Assembly: GCF_030433675.1 (NCBI RefSeq)
Contig: NZ_JAROCB010000003.1
Coordinates: forward strand, 434,001-498,000
Origin: Leifsonia virtsii
GTDB taxonomy: Bacteria > Actinomycetota > Actinomycetes > Actinomycetales > Microbacteriaceae
Direction: 5' to 3'
Length of the DNA: 64,000 nucleotides
Shown here: positions 56,316 to 64,000 of the stretch, piece after piece
How positions within the stretch are numbered: the first letter of the stretch is position 1
Layout of the letters: each line of letters starts with the position of its first letter
Translations under genes and position numbers: made by a program
Notes under the pieces: model-generated
The model's database searches: none
What the model saw: only the letters and a program-made list of their open reading frames with translations
Told to the model about the DNA's origin: nothing

Positions 56316-58289
56316 TCACCAGATGGTGACGCGCTCCTCCGGGTCGAGCCACAGCCGGTCGCCCGAGGACACTCCGAACGTCTCGTAGAACGCGTCGATG
56401 TTGCGCACGATCTGGTTGCAGCGGAACTCGTTCGGCGAGTGCGGGTCGATCGCGAGCAGGCGGATGACCTCAGCGTCCCGGCCCTTCTGCTGCCACGCCT
56501 GCGCCCACGACAGGAAGAAGCGCTCCGCCCCGGTGAGACCGTCGATCACCGGAGGCTCCTGGCCGCCGAGCGAGAGCAGGTAGGCCTTCCACGCGATGCC
56601 GAGGCCGCCGAGATCGCCGATGTTCTCGCCGATGGTCAGGGCGCCGTTGACGTGGTGGTCGGGGACCTGCGCGGGGGCCAGCGCGTTGTACTGCTCGATC
56701 AGGCTGGCCGTGCGCTTCTCGAACGCCGCACGGTCGGCCTCCGTCCACCAGTCCTCCAGGCGGCCGTCGCCGTCGAACTTGGAGCCCTGGTCGTCGAAGC
56801 CGTGGCCGATCTCGTGGCCGATCACCGCGCCGATGGCGCCGTAGTTGGCCGCCGCGTCCCGGTCGGCGTCGAAGAACGGGAACTGCAGGATGGCCGCCGG
56901 GAAGACGATCTCGTTGAACCCGGGGTTGTAGTACGCGTTGATCGTCTGCGGCGTCATGAACCACTCGTCGCGGTCGATCGGCTTGCCGATCTTGCCGAGC
57001 TCCCGATTGAACTCGAACAGCGCCGCCGCGCGGACGTTGCCGATCAGGTCGGTCCGGTCGATCTCAAGGCTGGAGTAGTCGCGCCACTTCGCCGGGTAGC
57101 CGATCTTCGGGGTGAACTTCTCGAGCTTGTCGAGCGCGCGCTTGCGGGTCTCCTCGCCCATCCAGTCGAGGGTGCGGATGCTCTGGCGGTAGGCCTCGAT
57201 CAGGTTGGCGACCAGTTCGTCCATCTGCTGCTTGGCGGCGGGCGGGAAGTGCTTCTCCACGTAGATGCGGCCCACGGCCTCGCCCATGGCGCCCTCGACG
57301 AGGGAGACGCCGCGCTTCCAGCGGGCGCGCATCTCCGGCGTGCCGGTGAGGGTGCGGCCGTAGAAGTCGAAGTTGGCCTCGACGAAGTCGCCGGAGAGGT
57401 ACGGCGCCGCGCCGTGCACGACCTGCCACGACAGCCAGTCGCGCCACGACTCCAGGCGGTCCTCGGTGAGCATCTCGGCGAGGCCGGCCGTGAACGACGG
57501 CTGACGCAGGACGACCTCGGCGAGGGCGTCCTGCGGTGCGCCGAGCGCCTGCGCCCAGACGTCGAGGTCGGGAGCGCTGCCCGCCGCCCCGCCCGAGAAG
57601 ACGCCCTTGGCGTCGGCCCAGCTGTACAGGTTGTAGGTCTTCTCCGAGTCGCGCGAGGCGACGTTGTCCCAGTGCTTGGACGCGATCGCGGTCTCCAGGT
57701 CGAAGACGCGCTGGGCGCGGGCCGGGGCGTCGTCGAACCCGGCGAGCTCGAACATCCGCTGGATGTGCGCCACGAATGCCTCGCGCACCGGCGCGAAGCG
57801 CTCCTCGCGGAAGTAGGACTCGTCCGGAAGCGAGATGCCCGCCTGCTCCAGGAAGACCAGGTAGCGCTCCGGATCGCCCGGGTCGTTGTCGACGAACAGC
57901 TGGTAGAAGCCGCCGAGGCCGCGGCGCTCCAGCTTGCCGACCGTCTCGAGCAGACTCGGGATGCTGTCGACGCCGTCGGCGAAGGTCAGCTCGTCGCGGA
58001 TCGCCTCGACGCCGAGGGAGTCGATGCGCTCCTCGTCCATGAAGCTCGTGTAGAGGTCGCCGAACTTGCGCTCCTCCGTTCCCTCGTCGGCCTGCTGCGC
58101 CTGCTCGATGATCTCGTGCACGGCTTTCTCCGACTCCTCGGCGAGCACCATGAACGAGCCCCAGCGCGCCTTGTCGGCCGGGATCTCCGTGCGCTCGAGC
58201 CACTTGCCGTTGACGTGGCGGAAGAGGTCGTCCTGCGGACGGACGGCGGGGTCGAGTTCGTCGGTGCGGATGCCGGAGTCGAGCGTCAT
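56316..58289 (-). CDS. pepO: M13 family zinc metallopeptidase (PepO/neprilysin-like)
   Basis: A 657-residue peptidase of the neprilysin family. The zinc motif HEIGH is at residues 492-496 and the third ligand Glu at about 555 in GENIGDLGG. The N-terminal M13 domain starts DELDPAVRPQDDLFRHVNGKWLERTEIPADKARWGSF. There is no signal peptide, so it is likely a cytosolic oligopeptidase like bacterial PepO. It cleaves short peptides. The C-terminal WLDPEERVTIW end is typical of the family. Confidence 0.95.
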   Translation of the reverse strand: MTLDSGIRTDELDPAVRPQDDLFRHVNGKWLERTEIPADKARWGSFMVLAEESEKAVHEIIEQAQQADEGTEERKFGDLYTSFMDEERIDSLGVEAIRDELTFADGVDSIPSLLETVGKLERRGLGGFYQLFVDNDPGDPERYLVFLEQAGISLPDESYFREERFAPVREAFVAHIQRMFELAGFDDAPARAQRVFDLETAIASKHWDNVASRDSEKTYNLYSWADAKGVFSGGAAGSAPDLDVWAQALGAPQDALAEVVLRQPSFTAGLAEMLTEDRLESWRDWLSWQVVHGAAPYLSGDFVEANFDFYGRTLTGTPEMRARWKRGVSLVEGAMGEAVGRIYVEKHFPPAAKQQMDELVANLIEAYRQSIRTLDWMGEETRKRALDKLEKFTPKIGYPAKWRDYSSLEIDRTDLIGNVRAAALFEFNRELGKIGKPIDRDEWFMTPQTINAYYNPGFNEIVFPAAILQFPFFDADRDAAANYGAIGAVIGHEIGHGFDDQGSKFDGDGRLEDWWTEADRAAFEKRTASLIEQYNALAPAQVPDHHVNGALTIGENIGDLGGLGIAWKAYLLSLGGQEPPVIDGLTGAERFFLSWAQAWQQKGRDAEVIRLLAIDPHSPNEFRCNQIVRNIDAFYETFGVSSGDRLWLDPEERVTIW

Positions 58290-58305
58290 GCGCCCAGCCT
58301 ACGGG

Positions 58306-58707
58306 TCAGGCCGCAGCGCGGGCCAGCGACGCGAGCCGGAGGTATGAGATGGCGAACAACCCGCCGAGGGCGAGCTCCGCCAGGATCGAGACCGTACCGG
58401 AGAGGCTGCCGAATCCGGCGAACGAGAAGCCGATGTTGACGAGCGCGAGCAGGCCGTAGACGGCGGCGAGCACTCCGCTCAGCAGCGGCCGGTTGGTCAT
58501 CCGCCACCACGGCCGCGCGGCGCGCACCGGCTCGCCGGGCCCGCGGAACATCCGGCTGACCAGATACCAGGCCAGCACCTGCAGCACCGTGAGCACGATC
58601 GAGCCCGCCTCCGAGTGGAGCGCGTCGAGGAGCAGGGTGAGCAGCCCGCTCACGGCCACGAGCACAGCGATCACGACCGCCTTCTGGCCGGTGGTTGTGA
58701 AGCGCAT
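58306..58707 (-). CDS. Small membrane protein, four helices
   Basis: A 133-residue hydrophobic protein from ATG 58707; an in-frame upstream extension to 58761 was rejected because it lacks hydrophobic character. Four membrane helices: AVVIAVLVAVSGLLTLLLDAL, AGSIVLTVLQVLAWYLVSRMF, LLSGVLAAVYGLLALVNIGFSF and a final one in SILAELALGGLFAISYLRL. The loop after helix 2 (RGPGEPVRAARPWWRMTNRP) is basic. No family was recognised. It ends 17 bp downstream of the PepO start on the same strand, so it precedes pepO in transcription. Confidence 0.7.
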   Translation of the reverse strand: MRFTTTGQKAVVIAVLVAVSGLLTLLLDALHSEAGSIVLTVLQVLAWYLVSRMFRGPGEPVRAARPWWRMTNRPLLSGVLAAVYGLLALVNIGFSFAGFGSLSGTVSILAELALGGLFAISYLRLASLARAAA

Positions 58708-58796
58708 GGTGGTTCCCCCTGGGTGGTTCGGCATCCAGAATGTCAGACCATCGCGTGGCACGGCTGGAGGCTCGCCCTGCTCCGTATGCTTGCCCG

Positions 58797-59858
58797 GTGA
58801 CCTTCGTCCCCGCTCATGAGCAGACGCCGCCGGCCGGGTGGTACGGCGACCCCTCCGACCCGACCGCGCTGCGCTGGTGGAGCGGTGCGGGCTGGACCGA
58901 GTACACCGCGCCGCGCCCGCCCGATCAGCCTGTGCAGCCGGTGCGCCCGCCGCGTCCTCCGCGCAAGTGGATCGGCCGGTTCGGCGGCTGGATCATCGTC
59001 GGCTGCAGCGCGTTCATCTGGCTGTGGCTGTTCGGGTCCAGCCTGCTGCTCGGCGCCATCGCCCCGCACGCGAAGGACGACGCCCCCGCCGTGCTCTCGC
59101 CCTACCTGCTGGTCACGGGCGCCGCCACGGCCGCAGCCGCCATCCTGTACACGATGGCCTACCGGCTTCGCCCGGAGGACAGGCTGAGCGCGTCGCGGCT
59201 GGTCATCATCGCCGGGGTCGGGGGACTTGCCGCGACCCTGGTCGCAGGCCCCATCAACAGCATCATCGACGTGCTGAGCGGCGGGACCGCGGCTCACCCG
59301 TCGGGCGTGGCGCTCGTCTGCGCGGGCGTCGTGGAGGAACTCGTGAAGATCTCCGCCGCGGTGGTCCTGGCGTGGCGGCTGCCGGTGAAGGATGCGCGCA
59401 TCGGCCTCTTCGTCGGAGGCGCGGTCGGGCTCGGGTTCAGCGTCATCGAGAACCTCGGCTACCTGCAGGAGGCGTTCGCCCGTGGCCAGGAGAACGGGAT
59501 GGGCTTCGGCGTCTTCCTGGTGACCACGATCGGGCGGCAGCTCACGGGGCCGTTCCTGCATCCCGTGTTCTCGGCGCTGCTCGGCGCGGCGGTCTTCGGT
59601 GCGGCCAGGGCGGGCCGGTTCCGGCTGACCTGGAGTGTGGTGCTCGCCTACCTCGCCGTCGCGACCGCGCACGGCGTCTTCAACGGTGCCGCCTGGCTGG
59701 CCCAGGTGCTCCCGTGGCCGGAGGCGGTGCGCGGTCTGCTGCTGCTGCTGTTCGACCTCGTGTTCGTGGTCGCGAGCGGGCTCACCTGGTGGGCCATCGC
59801 ACGGCGTATCCGGAGGACGACCGAGGCGCGCAGGGCCGCGGACGACCTCAGCGCATGA
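58797..59858 (+). CDS. PrsW family intramembrane metalloprotease with DUF2510 domain
   Basis: A 353-residue protein from GTG 58797. Residues 9-38 (PPAGWYGDPSDPTALRWWSGAGWTEYT) form a DUF2510 domain, common in actinobacteria. The membrane part has eight or so helices with the PrsW metal-site motifs: VEELVK (EExxK), then FSVIENLGY, the His of FLHPVFSALLG, and the AHGVFN motif. PrsW in Bacillus cleaves the anti-sigma factor RsiW. The target here is unknown. The end overlaps the convergent MprF-like gene by 11 bp. Confidence 0.9.
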   Translation: MTFVPAHEQTPPAGWYGDPSDPTALRWWSGAGWTEYTAPRPPDQPVQPVRPPRPPRKWIGRFGGWIIVGCSAFIWLWLFGSSLLLGAIAPHAKDDAPAVLSPYLLVTGAATAAAAILYTMAYRLRPEDRLSASRLVIIAGVGGLAATLVAGPINSIIDVLSGGTAAHPSGVALVCAGVVEELVKISAAVVLAWRLPVKDARIGLFVGGAVGLGFSVIENLGYLQEAFARGQENGMGFGVFLVTTIGRQLTGPFLHPVFSALLGAAVFGAARAGRFRLTWSVVLAYLAVATAHGVFNGAAWLAQVLPWPEAVRGLLLLLFDLVFVVASGLTWWAIARRIRRTTEARRAADDLSA

Positions 59859-62418
59859 GCGTCCTGGCGAGCGCGACGTACTCGCGCGCGTTCGCGTCCG
59901 GCAGGTAGGCCTTCGCGATCGCGTTGCCGATCGCCGGGAGCGCCACCGGGTCGGGATACGCCAGGTAGATCGTTTCGTAGGTGGGGTTGAACTTGCTCTT
60001 GAAGGCGAACAGCGACGCGAACCCGTAGGCCGGCTCGAGCGTCTTGGCGAGGAAGGCCAGCAGCCGGTCCATCGCCGTCCGCTCGGTCGGCTCCTCGGCC
60101 TCGTCGGCCGGCTTGGTGGCGAGCGGCGCGCCGGAGAGGCTCAGCACCTCCACGCCGTCCTCGCGCATGCGCTGGGCGGCGGAGGCGATGACGAACTCCA
60201 TGATCCCGGGCATCGAGCCGTCGGCCCGCCGCATGAAGTCGATGGTGTAGCCGACCACGCGACCGTCGCGCCAGCTCGGCAGCCAGCTGGTGACCGCCTG
60301 CAGCTCGCCGTCGCGCCCGAACGCGAGGTAGAGGCGCACGTCGCGGTCCTTCAGCTCGGCCAGGCCGCCGAGCGTGAAGCCCATCTCGGGCAGCTCCTTC
60401 TCGGAGACCCACTGCTCGCTGACCGAGGTGATCTGGGTCTGGATGAGCGGCGACAGGTCGTCCCACGTCGTCCAGAGCGTCGTGATCTGCTCCTTGATGC
60501 CGCGGTTGTGGGCCTGCCGCACCTTCTGCCAGGGCTTGCCGACCAGGTCGAAGCTCTGCGGGTGCATCAGGGTCTCCTCGCCGACCGACATGGTCGGCCA
60601 GCCGAGGGCGTCGAAGACGGGCAGGTATGCGCCGTGGATGCTGTAGAAAGCGGGCGTCCAGCTGTTCACGTCGCAGAACTGGACGAACTCGGCGATGGTC
60701 CGCTCGGCGCGGTCCGGCGGGCACACCGGATCGGAGAGCGTGACGGCGATGCCGCCGATCACCCGGTACGCGATCGCCGACTCCCCGTCGGAGGAGAACC
60801 AGTACACGTTGCCGGGCCAGGTGCCCATGAAGCCGAACGTCCCGCCGCCGCCCTCGCGCAGCAGCGCGCGGAAGTGCTCCTCGTCGGCGATGGTGCGTCC
60901 GGTGAAGGTCGCCCGGTAGAGCTGCAGGGTGGCGAAGACGAACACCGTCCAGAACACCGGGCCCACCCAGTGGTAGAGCAGCACGACGATCGGCGTCGTC
61001 GGCACGATCGGGGTTCCGAGCAGCGACAGGAAGCCGGCCGGCACGAAGCGGCGCAGCGTTGAGGCGAAGATGTCGGCGACCGTCGCATCGGGAACGAACT
61101 CGACCAGCGACGCGAGGGCCGCGACGAGGTAGGCCAGCGCGAGCAGCCCGAAGCTGCAGACCACGATGATGACGAAGCGCGCGACAGCCTCACGCGGCGC
61201 GCGGATCTGGAACTGCCGCCGGGTGGCGATGAGCAGCGCGATGGACGCGAGTGGCACGACCATCGCCGCGAGCAGCCAGACCAGCACCTCGATCGCCGGG
61301 GTGAGCGCCTTCGCGCTCTCCACCTCCAGCTCGACATCGCCGCCGATCGCCGTGAGCGGCAGCAGCAGCATCGCCGCGTTCACGACGATCCCGAGCAGCA
61401 GCGCGAAGCGACGTCCCCGGCGCAGGCCGATCGCGGTCAGGATGAGGAGCGCGAGCGGCAGGATCGACAGCAGCAGCGGACCCGGCCCCTGCACGGCCAC
61501 CATCAGCAGCTCCGTGCGGCAGGTGCTCGTGTACGAGACGTCGCAGCGGGCCATCACGCTCGCCGCATCCACCGCCGGCCGCTCGAACAGCGTCGCCACG
61601 AACGACAGCGGGCCGAAGCCGTCGGGCGGCAGCAGCGCCAGCAGCGGCCCGAACGCCGTGATCGCCACGATCGCGGCGACCAGGTTGCGGGTCTCGGCGT
61701 GCGAGCTGCGGTGCAGCCTCCGGATGCCTCCGCGGCGCAGGAGTGCGCCGAGCGCGAGCCCGAGCAGCGCCGCGATGAGCCGGTACACGTTGTTCTGGTC
61801 GCCGTTGTAGAGCACGAAGACGAGGACGACCGCGAAGGTCAGCAGCCGGATGCGCCGCCGCCACAGCGCGCTCGCGAACGCGCTCGCCGTGATCAGGGTC
61901 CCGACGATCCCGATGGTCGGATCGAGGGTGGTGTCGAACTCGGTGACCGTCGCCCAGAGCTCGCCGACGCTCAGCGCGGCCCACTGCAGCAGCACCCCGA
62001 GCAGGACGGCGCCGACGCCGGTGACAAGGAACGCGAGCACGGTCCTCGCCGTGCCGAGCAACCGCTCCGCCGCGGCCATGACGGTGAGCGCCAGCAGCAC
62101 CGTCGCGATCAGCTGGAGGGCGTCCTCCGGCACGAACAGGGCGGTGAACGGCGTCCACCACTGACCGGAGCGGATCGTCGTGGAGATGCCCGCCGCCCAC
62201 AGCTGCGCCTGGCCGGCCGTCGTCGCAGGCAGGTACAGAGTGCCCGCGGCGACCGAGGTGAGCAGTGCGACGACCGCGAGCGCGATGCTCGCCGGTGCGA
62301 TGCGGGCGTAGCGGAGCAGCGCGCGGCCGAAGCCGTCACCGCGCTCGTGGGGCGGCGGGGGAGAGGTGGGTGGCGAGCCGGGAGCGGGCCTGGTGCTCGC
62401 GGTGTCTGCGGTGCTCAT
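59848..62418 (-). CDS. MprF-like phosphatidylglycerol lysyltransferase with rhomboid-like N-terminus
   Basis: An 856-residue bifunctional membrane protein. The N-terminal half (residues about 30-520) has around twelve helices; its first section (SGQWWTPFTALFVPEDALQLIATVLL, AAAERLLGTARTVLAFLVTG) looks like a rhomboid fold without the catalytic GxSG and His. The C-terminal half (about 535-850) is a DUF2156/MprF synthase domain (FGFMGTWPGNVYWFSSDGESAIAYRVIGG, GFTLGGLAELKDRDVRLYLAFG, YGFASLFAFKSKFNPTYETIYLAYPDPVALP). It would transfer lysine or alanine from tRNA to phosphatidylglycerol, giving resistance to cationic peptides. ATG 62418. Confidence 0.82.
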   Translation of the reverse strand: MSTADTASTRPAPGSPPTSPPPPHERGDGFGRALLRYARIAPASIALAVVALLTSVAAGTLYLPATTAGQAQLWAAGISTTIRSGQWWTPFTALFVPEDALQLIATVLLALTVMAAAERLLGTARTVLAFLVTGVGAVLLGVLLQWAALSVGELWATVTEFDTTLDPTIGIVGTLITASAFASALWRRRIRLLTFAVVLVFVLYNGDQNNVYRLIAALLGLALGALLRRGGIRRLHRSSHAETRNLVAAIVAITAFGPLLALLPPDGFGPLSFVATLFERPAVDAASVMARCDVSYTSTCRTELLMVAVQGPGPLLLSILPLALLILTAIGLRRGRRFALLLGIVVNAAMLLLPLTAIGGDVELEVESAKALTPAIEVLVWLLAAMVVPLASIALLIATRRQFQIRAPREAVARFVIIVVCSFGLLALAYLVAALASLVEFVPDATVADIFASTLRRFVPAGFLSLLGTPIVPTTPIVVLLYHWVGPVFWTVFVFATLQLYRATFTGRTIADEEHFRALLREGGGGTFGFMGTWPGNVYWFSSDGESAIAYRVIGGIAVTLSDPVCPPDRAERTIAEFVQFCDVNSWTPAFYSIHGAYLPVFDALGWPTMSVGEETLMHPQSFDLVGKPWQKVRQAHNRGIKEQITTLWTTWDDLSPLIQTQITSVSEQWVSEKELPEMGFTLGGLAELKDRDVRLYLAFGRDGELQAVTSWLPSWRDGRVVGYTIDFMRRADGSMPGIMEFVIASAAQRMREDGVEVLSLSGAPLATKPADEAEEPTERTAMDRLLAFLAKTLEPAYGFASLFAFKSKFNPTYETIYLAYPDPVALPAIGNAIAKAYLPDANAREYVALARTLMR

Positions 62419-62448
62419 GCCGGCCTCCGTCGCCTGAAGCGCTCCGCC

Positions 62449-63837
62449 TCAGATCTCCCGCAGACGCTCCGCCAGGTAGCGGTCGAGGCCCTCGAGCGGG
62501 ATGCGTTCCTGCTGCATCGTGTCGCGGTCGCGGACCGTCACGGCGTCGTCCTCGAGCGAGTCGAAGTCGACGGTGACCGCGAGCGGCGTGCCGATCTCGT
62601 CCTGGCGCCGGTAGCGACGGCCGATCGCGCCGGAGTCGTCGAAGTCGACGTTGCGGCGCTTGCGGAGCCGGTCGGCGAGGCCGCGCGCCAGAGGCGACAG
62701 GGCCTCGTTGCGCGACAGCGGGAGCACGGCGACCTTGACCGGCGCGAGGCGCGGGTCGAGGCGCAGCACCGTGCGCTTGTCGGTGCCGCCCTTGGCGTTC
62801 GGCACCTGCTCCTCGTCGTAGGCGTCGACCAGGAACGCCATCAGCGCGCGGGTCAGGCCGAAGGAGGGCTCGATCACGAACGGGACGTAGCGCTCGTTCT
62901 TGTTCTGGTCGAAGTAGCTCAGGTCTTTGCCCGAGTGCTCGATGTGCGTCTTCAGGTCGAAGTCGGTGCGGTTCGCGACGCCCATCAGCTCGCCCCACTC
63001 GCTGCCGACGAAATCGAAGCGGTACTCGATGTCGATGGTGCGCTTGGAGTAGTGCGCCAGCGAGCCCTTCGGGTGCTCGAACCGGCGGATGTTCTCCGGC
63101 TTGATGCCGAGCTCGGTGAACCACTCCCAGGCGAGGTCGATCCAGGTGTCGAACCACTCCTCGTCGGTGCCGGGCTCGACGAAGTACTCGATCTCCATCT
63201 GCTCGAACTCGCGCGTGCGGAAGATGAAGTTGCCCGGCGTGATCTCGTTGCGGAACGCCTTGCCGATCTGGCCGATGCCGAACGGCGGCTTCTTGCGGGC
63301 GGCCTGCAGCACGTGGGCGAAGTCGGTGAAGATGCCCTGCGCGGTCTCCGGGCGCATGTAGTGGAGGCCGGACTCGTCGTCGACGACGCCGAGGTAGGTC
63401 TTCATGAGCCCCGAGAACTGGCGGATCGGCGTCCACTGGCCCACCTTGTCCGGGTGGTCGGGGTCGGCGATGTCGTCGAGCCCGTTCGCCGGCGGGTGGC
63501 CGTGCTCGGCAGCGTACGCCTCGAACAGGTGGTCGGCGCGGTAGCGCTTGTGGGTGATGAGCGACTCGGTCAGCGGGTCGCTGAAGACCTGCACGTGACC
63601 GGAGGCCTCCCACACGGCGGTGGGCAGGATGATGGCGGAGTCGAGGCCGACCATGTCGCCGCGGCCGCGCACGAACGCGTTCCACCACTCCCGCTTGATG
63701 TTCTCCTTCAGCTCGACGCCGAGGGGACCGTAATCCCACGCCGACCGGGTGCCGCCGTAGATCTCGCCGGAGGGGAAGACGAATCCGCGGTGCTGGGCGA
63801 GCGTGATGACGGAATCCAGTCTCGACGGTGCTGCCAT
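62449..63837 (-). CDS. glyQS: Glycyl-tRNA synthetase (single-chain, alpha2 type)
   Basis: A 462-residue class II synthetase that charges tRNA-Gly. Typical regions are [44 protein letters not shown] at the start, [59 protein letters not shown] (motif 2) and [19 protein letters not shown] (motif 3). The C-terminal anticodon-binding domain has [23 protein letters not shown]. It is a homodimer. The start is ATG 63837. The MprF-like gene lies 31 bp downstream on the same strand, so they may share a transcript. Confidence 0.97.
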   Translation of the reverse strand: MAAPSRLDSVITLAQHRGFVFPSGEIYGGTRSAWDYGPLGVELKENIKREWWNAFVRGRGDMVGLDSAIILPTAVWEASGHVQVFSDPLTESLITHKRYRADHLFEAYAAEHGHPPANGLDDIADPDHPDKVGQWTPIRQFSGLMKTYLGVVDDESGLHYMRPETAQGIFTDFAHVLQAARKKPPFGIGQIGKAFRNEITPGNFIFRTREFEQMEIEYFVEPGTDEEWFDTWIDLAWEWFTELGIKPENIRRFEHPKGSLAHYSKRTIDIEYRFDFVGSEWGELMGVANRTDFDLKTHIEHSGKDLSYFDQNKNERYVPFVIEPSFGLTRALMAFLVDAYDEEQVPNAKGGTDKRTVLRLDPRLAPVKVAVLPLSRNEALSPLARGLADRLRKRRNVDFDDSGAIGRRYRRQDEIGTPLAVTVDFDSLEDDAVTVRDRDTMQQERIPLEGLDRYLAERLREI

Positions 63838-63899
63838 GGTGCTCCCTGTGCGGTGCGGGTGTGTGGGGACGCGTCCATCCTACTGAGGATGCGGGCGGC

Positions 63900-64000
63900 T
63901 CACCGGATCGGGAGGGTGACGGCCACTTTCGCGAGCGCCCGCTCGACCGCGGCGAGGTCCTTCGCGTCCGGGCAGCTGCCCATCAGATACGTGACGACCT
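63900..64000 (-). CDS. C-terminal end of an unidentified protein
   Basis: The final 32 codons and stop (TGA at 63900-63902) of a gene that begins beyond the right edge. The visible end reads VVTYLMGSCPDAKDLAAVER, then ALAKVAVTLPIR. There is one cysteine and a C-terminal helix. Too short to name. The gene is on the same strand as glyQS, 62 bp upstream, so it may head that transcript. Confidence 0.55.
   Translation of the reverse strand, partial: VVTYLMGSCPDAKDLAAVERALAKVAVTLPIR

Noticed and set aside
1-64000. Search for tRNA and rRNA genes.
   Set aside because: No cloverleaf-like or rRNA sequence was recognised by eye; a tRNAscan run would be needed to exclude tRNA fully.

Overview
This is chromosomal DNA from a high-GC actinobacterium. 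One sampled line (10861-10920) is 75% G+C by count. The gene content points to Microbacteriaceae, with Leifsonia-like genera the best guess. The supporting markers are a NucS/EndoMS nuclease, a MarP-like CvpA-protease, a single-chain glycyl-tRNA synthetase, DUF2510 and DUF3618 proteins, an MmsA/MmsB/ChvE sugar transporter and a chaplin-like LAxTG wall protein. The genus is inferred from gene content, not from a database search. No rRNA, tRNA, CRISPR array, insertion sequence or prophage was seen. The gene-free gaps are all shorter than 300 bp.

Layout: 1-2152 holds the 5' end of a shikimate dehydrogenase-like gene, a LysE exporter, and a lower-GC pair (unknown protein plus GNAT acetyltransferase) coupled by a TTGA overlap. 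2232-7636 is a monosaccharide uptake unit: ROK regulator, ABC ATPase, permease, lipoprotein binding protein and a strong terminator. 7803-12853 carries a GntR regulator, an AzlCD branched-chain amino acid exporter, a TetR/MFS divergon with twin identical-format operators, and a quinone oxidoreductase. 12909-16724 has the MarP-like protease, two tiny acidic proteins, and a copper-type operon (Met/His-rich membrane protein, YcnI, CopC). 16825-19183 is a two-component system. 19458-24364 holds a secreted M15-like protein, a NUDIX hydrolase, an envelope operon (holin-like, DUF3618, YihY), then a universal stress protein with two CrcB fluoride channel subunits.

24392-30335 includes a MarR/MFS divergon and two secreted surface proteins. 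One of these has nine chaplin-like repeats of about 54 residues, a Thr-Pro stalk and a LASTG sorting signal. It is followed by an orphan ParB-like DNA-binding protein. 30488-33238 is a three-gene operon matching srsABC (type III PKS, methyltransferase, flavoprotein), probably for phenolic lipids. 33325-40991 is the mannitol phosphotransferase locus: mtlD, EIIA, EIICB, EI, HPr and a small EIIB, with a divergent PRD-type activator. 41088-48932 has a lipoprotein, a VOC protein, a HAD phosphatase, SseB-like/NucS, a lactonase, an MFS/LacI divergon with a 28-bp palindrome, and an M20 amidohydrolase. 48949-55158 has a MATE exporter, two unknowns, and an ABC exporter with a GbsR-type regulator. 55246-64000 has a serine hydrolase of beta-lactamase fold, a PepO-like peptidase, a PrsW-like protease, an MprF-like lysyltransferase with a rhomboid-like N-terminus, glycyl-tRNA synthetase, and the end of an unidentified gene.

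Themes are sugar uptake with its local regulators, several regulator/transporter divergons whose operators can be read directly, and cell-envelope functions. Several convergent gene pairs are separated by long near-perfect hairpins, which probably act as bidirectional terminators or belong to a dispersed palindrome family.
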